Shown piece after piece: positions 11,237 through 24,000 of a DNA stretch of 64,000 nt; position 1 is the first letter of the stretch; the number at the start of each line of letters is the position of its first letter. The DNA comes from Meandrina meandrites (taxonomy: Eukaryota; Cnidaria; Anthozoa; Scleractinia; Meandrinidae). The notes below the pieces were generated by a model. It ran no database searches. It was not told the origin of the DNA and worked only from the letters and a program-made list of their open reading frames with translations. The stretch covers positions 186,001 to 250,000 of the forward strand of contig OY855915.1 of NCBI GenBank assembly GCA_963693305.1, written 5' to 3'. Both the position numbers and the translations under genes were made by a program.

Positions 11237-14200
11237 TTGGACGACCTTCGTCAATCCGGCTTTTTCCGCTGCTTGGAAAAGCCCACCCAAAATGGTGGCA
11301 TGAAACCGAAATTGTCAAATTCGATCCCAAGGGTGTTTTTTCGTTTCGCCCCGATGGGGAAAGTTGAAAAAACGCGTTTTGAACGCAATTGGACGACCTT
11401 CGTCAATCCGGCTTTTTCCGCTGCTTGGAAAAGCCCACCCAAAATGGTGGCATGAAACCGAAATTGTCAAATTCGATCCCAAGGGTGTTTTTTCGTTTCG
11501 CCCCGATGGGGAAAGTTGAAAAAACGCGTTTTGAACGCAATTGGACGACCTTCGTCAATCCGGCTTTTTCCGCTGCTTGGAAAAGCCCACCCAAAATGGT
11601 GGCATGAAACCGAAATTGTCAAATTCGATCCCAAGGGTGTTTTTTCGTTTCGCCCCGATGGGGAAAGTTGAAAAAACGCGTTTTGAACGCAATTGGACGA
11701 CCTTCGTCAATCCGGCTTTTTCCGCTGCTTGGAAAAGCCCACCCAAAATGGTGGCATGAAACCGAAATTGTCAAATTCGATCCCAAGGGTGTTTTTTCGT
11801 TTCGCCCCGATGGGGAAAGTTGAAAAAACGCGTTTTGAACGCAATTGGACGACCTTCGTCAATCCGGCTTTTTCCGCTGCTTGGAAAAGCCCACCCAAAA
11901 TGGTGGCATGAAACCGAAATTGTCAAATTCGATCCCAAGGGTGTTTTTTCGTTTCGCCCCGATGGGGAAAGTTGAAAAAACGCGTTTTGAACGCAATTGG
12001 ACGACCTTCGTCAATCCGGCTTTTTCCGCTGCTTGGAAAAGCCCACCCAAAATGGTGGCATGAAACCGAAATTTTAAAATTCGATCCCTAGGGTTTTTTT
12101 TTCGTTTCGCCCCGACGAGGAAAGTTGAAAAAACGCATTTTGAACGCAATTGGACGACCTTCGTCAATCCGGCTTTTTCCGCTGCTTGGAAAAGCCCACC
12201 CAAAATGGTGGCATGAAACCGAAATTGTCAAATTCGATCCCAAGGGTGTTTTTTCGTTTCGCCCCGATGGGGAAAGTTGAAAAAACGCGTTTTGAACGCA
12301 ATTGGACGACCTTCGTCAATCCGGCTTTTTCCGCTGCTTGGAAAAGCCCACCCAAAATGGTGGCATGAAACCGAAATTTTAAAATTCGATCCCTAGGGTT
12401 TTTTTTTCGTTTCGCCCCGACGAGGAAAGTTGAAAAAACGCATTTTGAACGCAATTGGACGACCTTCGTCAATCCGGCTTTTTCCGCTGCTTGGAAAAGC
12501 CCACCCAAAATGGTGGCATGAAACCGAAATTGTCAAATTCGATCCCAAGGGTGTTTTTTCGTTTCGCCCCGATGGGGAAAGTTGAAAAAACGCGTTTTGA
12601 ACGCAATTGGACGACCTTCGTCAATCCGGCTTTTTCCGCTGCTTGGAAAAGCCCACCCAAAATGGTGGCATGAAACCGAAATTGTCAAATTCGATCCCAA
12701 GGGTGTTTTTTCGTTTCGCCCCGATGGGGAAAGTTGAAAAAACGCGTTTTGAACGCAATTGGACGACCTTCGTCAATCCGGCTTTTTCCGCTGCTTGGAA
12801 AAGCCCACCCAAAATGGTGGCATGAAACCGAAATTGTCAAATTCGATCCCAAGGGTGTTTTTTCGTTTCGCCCCGATGGGGAAAGTTGAAAAAACGCGTT
12901 TTGAACGCAATTGGACGACCTTCGTCAATCCGGCTTTTTCCGCTGCTTGGAAAAGCCCACCCAAAATGGTGGCATGAAACCGAAATTGTCAAATTCGATC
13001 CCAAGGGTGTTTTTTCGTTTCGCCCCGATGGGGAAAGTTGAAAAAACGCGTTTTGAACGCAATTGGACGACCTTCGTCAATCCGGCTTTTTCCGCTGCTT
13101 GGAAAAGCCCACCCAAAATGGTGGCATGAAACCGAAATTGTCAAATTCGATCCCAAGGGTGTTTTTTCGTTTCGCCCCGATGGGGAAAGTTGAAAAAACG
13201 CGTTTTGAACGCAATTGGACGACCTTCGTCAATCCGGCTTTTTCCGCTGCTTGGAAAAGCCCACCCAAAATGGTGGCATGAAACCGAAATTGTCAAATTC
13301 GATCCCAAGGGTGTTTTTTCGTTTCGCCCCGATGGGGAAAGTTGAAAAAACGCGTTTTGAACGCAATTGGACGACCTTCGTCAATCCGGCTTTTTCCGCT
13401 GCTTGGAAAAGCCCACCCAAAATGGTGGCATGAAACCGAAATTGTCAAATTCGATCCCAAGGGTGTTTTTTCGTTTCGCCCCGATGGGGAAAGTTGAAAA
13501 AACGCGTTTTGAACGCAATTGGACGACCTTCGTCAATCCGGCTTTTTCCGCTGCTTGGAAAAGCCCACCCAAAATGGTGGCATGAAACCGAAATTGTCAA
13601 ATTCGATCCCAAGGGTGTTTTTTCGTTTCGCCCCGATGGGGAAAGTTGAAAAAACGCGTTTTGAACGCAATTGGACGACCTTCGTCAATCCGGCTTTTTC
13701 CGCTGCTTGGAAAAGCCCACCCAAAATGGTGGCATGAAACCGAAATTTTAAAATTCGATCCCTAGGGTTTTTTTTTCGTTTCGCCCCGACGAGGAAAGTT
13801 GAAAAAACGCATTTTGAACGCAATTGGACGACCTTCGTCAATCCGGCTTTTTCCGCTGCTTGGAAAAGCCCACCCAAAATGGTGGCATGAAACCGAAATT
13901 GTCAAATTCGATCCCAAGGGTGTTTTTTCGTTTCGCCCCGATGGGGAAAGTTGAAAAAACGCGTTTTGAACGCAATTGGACGACCTTCGTCAATCCGGCT
14001 TTTTCCGCTGCTTGGAAAAGCCCACCCAAAATGGTGGCATGAAACCGAAATTGTCAAATTCGATCCCAAGGGTGTTTTTTCGTTTCGCCCCGATGGGGAA
14101 AGTTGAAAAAACGCGTTTTGAACGCAATTGGACGACCTTCGTCAATCCGGCTTTTTCCGCTGCTTGGAAAAGCCCACCCAAAATGGTGGCATGAAACCGA

Positions 14201-15039
14201 AATTGTCAAATTCGATCCCAAGGGTGTGTTTTCGTTTCGCCCCGATGGGGAAAGTTGAAAAAACGCGTTTTGAACGCAATTGGACGACCTTCGTCAATCC
14301 GGCTTTTTCCGCTGCTTGGAAAAGCCCACCCAAAATGGTGGCATGAAACCGAAATTGTCAAATTCGATCCCAAGGGTGTTTTTTCGTTTCGCCCCGATGG
14401 GGAAAGTTGAAAAAACGCGTTTTGAACGCAATTGGACGACCTTCGTCAATCCGGCTTTTTCCGCTGCTTGGAAAAGCCCACCCAAAATGGTGGCATGAAA
14501 CCGAAATTGTCAAATTCGATCCCAAGGGTGTTTTTTCGTTTCGCCCCGATGGGGAAAGTTGAAAAAACGCGTTTTGAACGCAATTGGACGACCTTCGTCA
14601 ATCCGGCTTTTTCCGCTGCTTGGAAAAGCCCACCCAAAATGGTGGCATGAAACCGAAATTGTCAAATTCGATCCCAAGGGTGTTTTTTCGTTTCGCCCCG
14701 ATGGGGAAAGTTGAAAAAACGCGTTTTGAACGCAATTGGACGACCTTCGTCAATCCGGCTTTTTCCGCTGCTTGGAAAAGCCCACCCAAAATGGTGGCAT
14801 GAAACCGAAATTGTCAAATTCGATCCCAAGGGTGTTTTTTCGTTTCGCCCCGATGGGGAAAGTTGAAAAAACGCGTTTTGAACGCAATTGGACGACCTTC
14901 GTCAATCCGGCTTTTTCCGCTGCTTGGAAAAGCCCACCCAAAATGGTGGCATGAAACCGAAATTGTCAAATTCGATCCCAAGGGTGTTTTTTCGTTTCGC
15001 CCCGATGGGGAAAGTTGAAAAAACGCGTTTTGAACGCAA

Positions 15040-15192
15040 TTGGACGACCTTCGTCAATCCGGCTTTTTCCGCTGCTTGGAAAAGCCCACCCAAAATGGTG
15101 GCATGAAACCGAAATTGTCAAATTCGATCCCTAGGGTTTTTTTTTCGTTTCGCCCCGACGAGGAAAGTTGAAAAAACGCATTTTGAACGCAA
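15040..15192 (+). repeat. Hybrid A/B monomer
   Basis: The left part is type A (GAAATTGTCAAATTCG). From CCCTAGGG rightwards it is type B (nine T, GACGAGG, ACGCAT), giving 153 bp. The switch lies between monomer bases 81 and 92, about 15,120-15,131. It reads as the product of one crossover or conversion tract between the two monomer types. Confidence 0.85.
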
Positions 15193-16104
15193 TTGGACGA
15201 CCTTCGTCAATCCGGCTTTTTCCGCTGCTTGGAAAAGCCCACCCAAAATGGTGGCATGAAACCGAAATTGTCAAATTCGATCCCAAGGGTGTTTTTTCGT
15301 TTCGCCCCGATGGGGAAAGTTGAAAAAACGCGTTTTGAACGCAATTGGACGACCTTCGTCAATCCGGCTTTTTCCGCTGCTTGGAAAAGCCCACCCAAAA
15401 TGGTGGCATGAAACCGAAATTGTCAAATTCGATCCCAAGGGTGTTTTTTCGTTTCGCCCCGATGGGGAAAGTTGAAAAAACGCGTTTTGAACGCAATTGG
15501 ACGACCTTCGTCAATCCGGCTTTTTCCGCTGCTTGGAAAAGCCCACCCAAAATGGTGGCATGAAACCGAAATTGTCAAATTCGATCCCAAGGGTGTTTTT
15601 TCGTTTCGCCCCGATGGGGAAAGTTGAAAAAACGCGTTTTGAACGCAATTGGACGACCTTCGTCAATCCGGCTTTTTCCGCTGCTTGGAAAAGCCCACCC
15701 AAAATGGTGGCATGAAACCGAAATTGTCAAATTCGATCCCAAGGGTGTTTTTTCGTTTCGCCCCGATGGGGAAAGTTGAAAAAACGCGTTTTGAACGCAA
15801 TTGGACGACCTTCGTCAATCCGGCTTTTTCCGCTGCTTGGAAAAGCCCACCCAAAATGGTGGCATGAAACCGAAATTGTCAAATTCGATCCCAAGGGTGT
15901 TTTTTCGTTTCGCCCCGATGGGGAAAGTTGAAAAAACGCGTTTTGAACGCAATTGGACGACCTTCGTCAATCCGGCTTTTTCCGCTGCTTGGAAAAGCCC
16001 ACCCAAAATGGTGGCATGAAACCGAAATTGTCAAATTCGATCCCAAGGGTGTTTTTTCGTTTCGCCCCGATGGGGAAAGTTGAAAAAACGCGTTTTGAAC
16101 GCAA

Positions 16105-16561
16105 TTGGACGACCTTCGTCAATCCGGCTTTTTCCGCTGCTTGGAAAAGCCAACCCAAAATGGTGGAATGAAACCGAAATTGTCAAATTCGATCCCAAGG
16201 GTGTTTTTTCGTTTCGCCCCGATGGGGAAAGTTGAAAAAACGCGTTTTGAACGCAATTGGACGACCTTCGTCAATCCGGCTTTTTCCGCTGCTTGGAAAA
16301 GCCCACCCAAAATGGTGGCATGAAACCGAAATTTTAAAATTCGATCCCAAGGGTTTTTTTTTCGTTTCGCCCCGACGAGGAAAGTTGAAAAAACGCATTT
16401 TGAACGCAATTGGACGACCTTCGTCAATCCGGCTTTTTCCGCTGCTTGGAAAAGCCCACCCAAAATGGTGGCATGAAACCGAAATTGTCAAATTCGATCC
16501 CTAGGGTGTTTTTTCGTTTCGCCCCGATGGGGAAAGTTGAAAAAACGCGTTTTGAACGCAA
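16105..16561 (+). repeat. Three-monomer block, copy 2 of a 5,325-bp duplication
   Basis: Repeats the signature seen at 10,780: GGTGGAATG type A, GACGAGG type B, CCCTAGGGTG type A. The one visible difference is that the middle B unit reads CCCAAGGG here instead of CCCTAGGG, a type A base inside a type B unit. Confidence 0.88.
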
Positions 16562-18081
16562 TTGGACGACCTTCGTCAATCCGGCTTTTTCCGCTGCTTG
16601 GAAAAGCCCACCCAAAATGGTGGCATGAAACCGAAATTGTCAAATTCGATCCCAAGGGTGTTTTTTCGTTTCGCCCCGATGGGGAAAGTTGAAAAAACGC
16701 GTTTTGAACGCAATTGGACGACCTTCGTCAATCCGGCTTTTTCCGCTGCTTGGAAAAGCCCACCCAAAATGGTGGCATGAAACCGAAATTGTCAAATTCG
16801 ATCCCAAGGGTGTTTTTTCGTTTCGCCCCGATGGGGAAAGTTGAAAAAACGCGTTTTGAACGCAATTGGACGACCTTCGTCAATCCGGCTTTTTCCGCTG
16901 CTTGGAAAAGCCCACCCAAAATGGTGGCATGAAACCGAAATTGTCAAATTCGATCCCAAGGGTGTTTTTTCGTTTCGCCCCGATGGGGAAAGTTGAAAAA
17001 ACGCGTTTTGAACGCAATTGGACGACCTTCGTCAATCCGGCTTTTTCCGCTGCTTGGAAAAGCCCACCCAAAATGGTGGCATGAAACCGAAATTGTCAAA
17101 TTCGATCCCAAGGGTGTTTTTTCGTTTCGCCCCGATGGGGAAAGTTGAAAAAACGCGTTTTGAACGCAATTGGACGACCTTCGTCAATCCGGCTTTTTCC
17201 GCTGCTTGGAAAAGCCCACCCAAAATGGTGGCATGAAACCGAAATTGTCAAATTCGATCCCAAGGGTGTTTTTTCGTTTCGCCCCGATGGGGAAAGTTGA
17301 AAAAACGCGTTTTGAACGCAATTGGACGACCTTCGTCAATCCGGCTTTTTCCGCTGCTTGGAAAAGCCCACCCAAAATGGTGGCATGAAACCGAAATTGT
17401 CAAATTCGATCCCAAGGGTGTTTTTTCGTTTCGCCCCGATGGGGAAAGTTGAAAAAACGCGTTTTGAACGCAATTGGACGACCTTCGTCAATCCGGCTTT
17501 TTCCGCTGCTTGGAAAAGCCCACCCAAAATGGTGGCATGAAACCGAAATTGTCAAATTCGATCCCAAGGGTGTTTTTTCGTTTCGCCCCGATGGGGAAAG
17601 TTGAAAAAACGCGTTTTGAACGCAATTGGACGACCTTCGTCAATCCGGCTTTTTCCTTTGCTTGGAAAAGCCCACCCAAAATGGTGGCATGAAACCGAAA
17701 TTGTCAAATTCGATCCCAAGGGTGTTTTTTCGTTTCGCCCCGATGGGGAAAGTTGAAAAAACGCGTTTTGAACGCAATTGGACGACCTTCGTCAATCCGG
17801 CTTTTTCCGCTGCTTGGAAAAGCCCACCCAAAATGGTGGCATGAAACCGAAATTGTCAAATTCGATCCCAAGGGTGTATTTTCGTTTCGCCCCGATGGGG
17901 AAAGTTGAAAAAACGCGTTTTGAACGCAATTGGACGACCTTCGTCAATCCGGCTTTTTCCGCTGCTTGGAAAAGCCCACCCAAAATGGTGGCATGAAACC
18001 GAAATTGTCAAATTCGATCCCAAGGGTGTTTTTTCGTTTCGCCCCGATGGGGAAAGTTGAAAAAACGCGTTTTGAACGCAA

Positions 18082-21000
18082 TTGGACGACCTTCGTCAAT
18101 CCGGCTTTTTCCGCTGCTTGGAAAAGCCCACCCAAAATGGTGGCATGAAACCGAAATTTTAAAATTCGATCCCTAGGGTTTTTTTTTCGTTTCGCCCCGA
18201 CGGGGAAAGTTGAAAAAACGCATTTTGAACGCAATTGGACGACCTTCGTCAATCCGGCTTTTTCCGCTGCTTGGAAAAGCCCACCCAAAATGGTGGCATG
18301 AAACCGAAATTGTCAAATTCGATCCCAAGGGTGTTTTTTCGTTTCGCCGAGATGGGGAAAGTTGAAAAAACGCGTTTTGAACGCAATTGGACGACCTTCG
18401 TCAATCCGGCTTTTTCCGCTGCTTGGAAAAGCCCACCCAAAATGGTGGCATGAAACCGAAATTGTCAAATTCGATCCCAAGGGTGTTTTTTCGTTTCGCC
18501 CCGATGGGGAAAGTTGAAAAAACGCGTTTTGAACGCAATTGGACGACCTTCGTCAATCCGGCTTTTTCCGCTGCTTGGAAAAGCCCACCCAAAATGGTGG
18601 CATGAAACCGAAATTGTCAAATTCGATCCCAAGGGTGTTTTTTCGTTTCGCCCCGATGGGGAAAGTTGAAAAAACGCGTTTTGAACGCAATTGGACGACC
18701 TTCGTCAATCCGGCTTTTTCCGCTGCTTGGAAAAGCCCACCCAAAATGGTGGCATGAAACCGAAATTGTCAAATTCGATCCCAAGGGTGTTTTTTCGTTT
18801 CGCCCCGATGGGGAAAGTTGAAAAAACGCGTTTTGAACGCAATTGGACGACCTTCGTCAATCCGGCTTTTTCCGCTGCTTGGAAAAGCCCACCCAAAATG
18901 GTGGCATGAAACCGAAATTGTCAAATTCGATCCCAAGGGTGTTTTTTCGTTTCGCCCCGATGGGGAAAGTTGAAAAAACGCGTTTTGAACGCAATTGGAC
19001 GACCTTCGTCAATCCGGCTTTTTCCGCTGCTTGGAAAAGCCCACCCAAAATGGTGGCATGAAACCGAAATTGTCAAATTCGATCCCAAGGGTGTTTTTTC
19101 GTTTCGCCCCGATGGGGAAAGTTGAAAAAACGCGTTTTGAACGCAATTGGACGACCTTCGTCAATCCGGCTTTTTCCGCTGCTTGGAAAAGCCCACCCAA
19201 AATGGTGGCATGAAACCGAAATTGTCAAATTCGATCCCAAGGGTGTTTTTTCGTTTCGCCCCGATGGGGAAAGTTGAAAAAACGCGTTTTGAACGCAATT
19301 GGACGACCTTCGTCAATCCGGCTTTTTCCGCTGCTTGGAAAAGCCCACCCAAAATGGTGGCATGAAACCGAAATTGTCAAATTCGATCCCAAGGGTGTTT
19401 TTTCGTTTCGCCCCGATGGGGAAAGTTGAAAAAACGCGTTTTGAACGCAATTGGACGACCTTCGTCAATCCGGCTTTTTCCGCTGCTTGGAAAAGCCCAC
19501 CCAAAATGGTGGCATGAAACCGAAATTGTCAAATTCGATCCCAAGGGTGTATTTTCGTTTCGCCCCGATGGGGAAAGTTGAAAAAACGCGTTTTGAACGC
19601 AATTGGACGACCTTCGTCAATCCGGCTTTTTCCGCTGCTTGGAAAAGCCCACCCAAAATGGTGGCATGAAACCGAAATTTTAAAATTCGATCCCTAGGGT
19701 TTTTTTTTCGTTTCGCCCCGACGGGGAAAGTTGAAAAAACGCATTTTGAACGCAATTGGACGACCTTCGTCAATCCGGCTTTTTCCGCTGCTTGGAAAAG
19801 CCCACCCAAAATGGTGGCATGAAACCGAAATTGTCAAATTCGATCCCAAGGGTGTTTTTTCGTTTCGCCCCGATGGGGAAAGTTGAAAAAACGCGTTTTG
19901 AACGCAATTGGACGACCTTCGTCAATCCGGCTTTTTCCGCTGCTTGGAAAAGCCCACCCAAAATGGTGGCATGAAACCGAAATTGTCAAATTCGATCCCA
20001 AGGGTGTTTTTTCGTTTCGCCCCGATCGGGAAAGTTGAAAAAACGCGTTTTGAACGCAATTGGACGACCTTCGTCAATCCGGCTTTTTCCGCTGCTTGGA
20101 AAAGCCCACCCAAAATGGTGGCATGAAACCGAAATTGTCAAATTCGATCCCAAGGGTGTTTTTTCGTTTCGCCCCGATGGGGAAAGTTGAAAAAACGCGT
20201 TTTGAACGCAATTGGACGACCTTCGTCAATCCGGCTTTTTCCGCTGCTTGGAAAAGCCCACCCAAAATGGTGGCATGAAACCGAAATTTTAAAATTCGAT
20301 CCCTAGGGTTTTTTTTTCGTTTCGCCCCGACGGGGAAAGTTGAAAAAACGCATTTTGAACGCAATTGGACGACCTTCGTCAATCCGGCTTTTTCCGCTGC
20401 TTGGAAAAGCCCACCCAAAATGGTGGCATGAAACCGAAATTGTCAAATTCGATCCCAAGGGTGTTTTTTCGTTTCGCCCCGATGGGGAAAGTTGAAAAAA
20501 CGCGTTTTGAACGCAATTGGACGACCTTCGTCAATCCGGCTTTTTCCGCTGCTTGGAAAAGCCCACCCAAAATGGTGGCATGAAACCGAAATTGTCAAAT
20601 TCGATCCCAAGGGTGTTTTTTCGTTTCGCCCCGATGGGGAAAGTTGAAAAAACGCGTTTTGAACGCAATTGGACGACCTTCGTCAATCCGGCTTTTTCCG
20701 CTGCTTGGAAAAGCCCACCCAAAATGGTGGCATGAAACCGAAATTGTCAAATTCGATCCCAAGGGTGTTTTTTCGTTTCGCCCCGATGGGGAAAGTTGAA
20801 AAAACGCGTTTTGAACGCAATTGGACGACCTTCGTCAATCCGGCTTTTTCCGCTGCTTGGAAAAGCCCACCCAAAATGGTGGCATGAAACCGAAATTTTA
20901 AAATTCGATCCCTAGGGTTTTTTTTTCGTTTCGCCCCGACGGGGAAAGTTGAAAAAACGCATTTTGAACGCAATTGGACGACCTTCGTCAATCCGGCTTT

Positions 21001-24000
21001 TTCCGCTGCTTGGAAAAGCCCACCCAAAATGGTGGCATGAAACCGAAATTGTCAAATTCGATCCCAAGGGTGTTTTTTCGTTTCGCCCCGATGGGGAAAG
21101 TTGAAAAAACGCGTTTTGAACGCAATTGGACGACCTTCGTCAATCCGGCTTTTTCCGCTGCTTGGAAAAGCCCACCCAAAATGGTGGCATGAAACCGAAA
21201 TTGTCAAATTCGATCCCAACGGTGTTTTTTCGTTTCGCCCCGATGGGGAAAGTTGAAAAAACGCGTTTTGAACGCAATTGGACGACCTTCGTCAATCCGG
21301 CTTTTTCCGCTGCTTGGAAAAGCCCACCCAAAATGGTGGCATGAAACCGAAATTGTCAAATTCGATCCCAAGGGTGTATTTTCGTTTCGCCCCGATGGGG
21401 AAAGTTGAAAAAACGCGTTTTGAACGCAATTGGACGACCTTCGTCAATCCGGCTTTTTCCGCTGCTTGGAAAAGCCCACCCAAAATGGTGGCATGAAACC
21501 GAAATTTTAAAATTCGATCCCTAGGGTTTTTTTTTCGTTTCGCCCCGACGGGGAAAGTTGAAAAAACGCATTTTGAACGCAATTGGACGACCTTCGTCAA
21601 TCCGGCTTTTTCCGCTGCTTGGAAAAGCCCACCCAAAATGGTGGCATGAAACCGAAATTGTCAAATTCGATCCCAAGGGTGTTTTTTCGTTTCGCCCCGA
21701 TGGGGAAAGTTGAAAAAACGCGTTTTGAACGCAATTGGACGACCTTCGTCAATCCGGCTTTTTCCGCTGCTTGGAAAAGCCCACCCAAAATGGTGGCATG
21801 AAACCGAAATTGTCAAATTCGATCCCAAGGGTGTTTTTTCGTTTCGCCCCGATGGGGAAAGTTGAAAAAACGCGTTTTGAACGCAATTGGACGACCTTCG
21901 TCAATCCGGCTTTTTCCGCTGCTTGGAAAAGCCCACCCAAAATGGTGGCATGAAACCGAAATTGTCAAATTCGATCCCAAGGGTGTATTTTCGTTTCGCC
22001 CCGATGGGGAAAGTTGAAAAAACGCGTTTTGAACGCAATTGGACGACCTTCGTCAATCCGGCTTTTTCCGCTGCTTGGAAAAGCCCACCCAAAATGGTGG
22101 CATGAAACCGAAATTTTAAAATTCGATCCCTAGGGTTTTTTTTTCGTTTCGCCCCGACGGGGAAAGTTGAAAAAACGCATTTTGAACGCAATTGGACGAC
22201 CTTCGTCAATCCGGCTTTTTCCGCTGCTTGGAAAAGCCCACCCAAAATGGTGGCATGAAACCGAAATTGTCAAATTCGATCCCAAGGGTGTTTTTTCGTT
22301 TCGCCCCGATGGGGAAAGTTGAAAAAACGCGTTTTGAACGCAATTGGACGACCTTCGTCAATCCGGCTTTTTCCGCTGCTTGGAAAAGCCCACCCAAAAT
22401 GGTGGCATGAAACCGAAATTGTCAAATTCGATCCCAAGGGTGTTTTTTCGTTTCGCCCCGATGGGGAAAGTTGAAAAAACGCGTTTTGAACGCAATTGGA
22501 CGACCTTCGTCAATCCGGCTTTTTCCGCTGCTTGGAAAAGCCCACCCAAAATGGTGGCATGAAACCGAAATTTTAAAATTCGATCCCTAGGGTTTTTTTT
22601 TCGTTTCGCCCCGACGGGGAAAGTTGAAAAAACGCATTTTGAACGCAATTGGACGACCTTCGTCAATCCGGCTTTTTCCGCTGCTTGGAAAAGCCCACCC
22701 AAAATGGTGGCATGAAACCGAAATTGTCAAATTCGATCCCAAGGGTGTTTTTTCGTTTCGCCCCGATGGGGAAAGTTGAAAAAACGCGTTTTGAACGCAA
22801 TTGGACGACCTTCGTCAATCCGGCTTTTTCCGCTGCTTGGAAAAGCCCACCCAAAATGGTGGCATGAAACCGAAATTGTCAAATTCGATCCCAAGGGTGT
22901 TTTTTCGTTTCGCCCCGATGGGGAAAGTTGAAAAAACGCGTTTTGAACGCAATTGGACGACCTTCGTCAATCCGGCTTTTTCCGCTGCTTGGAAAAGCCC
23001 ACCCAAAATGGTGGCATGAAACCGAAATTGTCAAATTCGATCCCAAGGGTGTTTTTTCGTTTCGCCCCGATGGGGAAAGTTGAAAAAACGCGTTTTGAAC
23101 GCAATTGGACGACCTTCGTCAATCCGGCTTTTTCCGCTGCTTGGAAAAGCCCACCCAAAATGGTGGCATGAAACCGAAATTTTAAAATTCGATCCCTAGG
23201 GTTTTTTTTTCGTTTCGCCCCGACGGGGAAAGTTGAAAAAACGCATTTTGAACGCAATTGGACGACCTTCGTCAATCCGGCTTTTTCCGCTGCTTGGAAA
23301 AGCCCACCCAAAATGGTGGCATGAAACCGAAATTGTCAAATTCGATCCCAAGGGTGTTTTTTCGTTTCGCCCCGATGGGGAAAGTTGAAAAAACGCGTTT
23401 TGAACGCAATTGGACGACCTTCGTCAATCCGGCTTTTTCCGCTGCTTGGAAAAGCCCACCCAAAATGGTGGCATGAAACCGAAATTGTCAAATTCGATCC
23501 CAACGGTGTTTTTTCGTTTCGCCCCGATGGGGAAAGTTGAAAAAACGCGTTTTGAACGCAATTGGACGACCTTCGTCAATCCGGCTTTTTCCGCTGCTTG
23601 GAAAAGCCCACCCAAAATGGTGGCATGAAACCGAAATTGTCAAATTCGATCCCAAGGGTGTTTTTTCGTTTCGCCCCGATGGGGAAAGTTGAAAAAACGC
23701 GTTTTGAACGCAATTGGACGACCTTCGTCAATCCGGCTTTTTCCGCTGCTTGGAAAAGCCCACCCAAAATGGTGGCATGAAACCGAAATTGTCAAATTCG
23801 ATCCCAAGGGTGTTTTTTCGTTTCGCCCCGATGGGGAAAGTTGAAAAAACGCGTTTTGAACGCAATTGGACGACCTTCGTCAATCCGGCTTTTTCCGCTG
23901 CTTGGAAAAGCCCACCCAAAATGGTGGCATGAAACCGAAATTGTCAAATTCGATCCCAAGGGTGTTTTTTCGTTTCGCCGAGATGGGGAAAGTTGAAAAA

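Larger units (their letters stand above)
6826..18081 (+). repeat. Family 1, A-dominated stretch (74 units, 8 B)
   Basis: Type B units start at 8042, 9867, 10932, 11997, 12302, 13671, 15040 (hybrid) and 16257, and all have the GACGAGG form. Intervals include two of 1065 bp (9867 to 10932 to 11997) and two of 1369 bp (12302 to 13671 to 15040), suggesting 7-mer and 9-mer duplications. Long runs of type A between them look identical, for example 8195-9866. The first two units carry compensating one-base indels. TCCTTTGC replaces TCCGCTGC near 17,655, and GTGTATTTT replaces GTGTTTTTT near 17,877. No gene is present. Confidence 0.94.
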
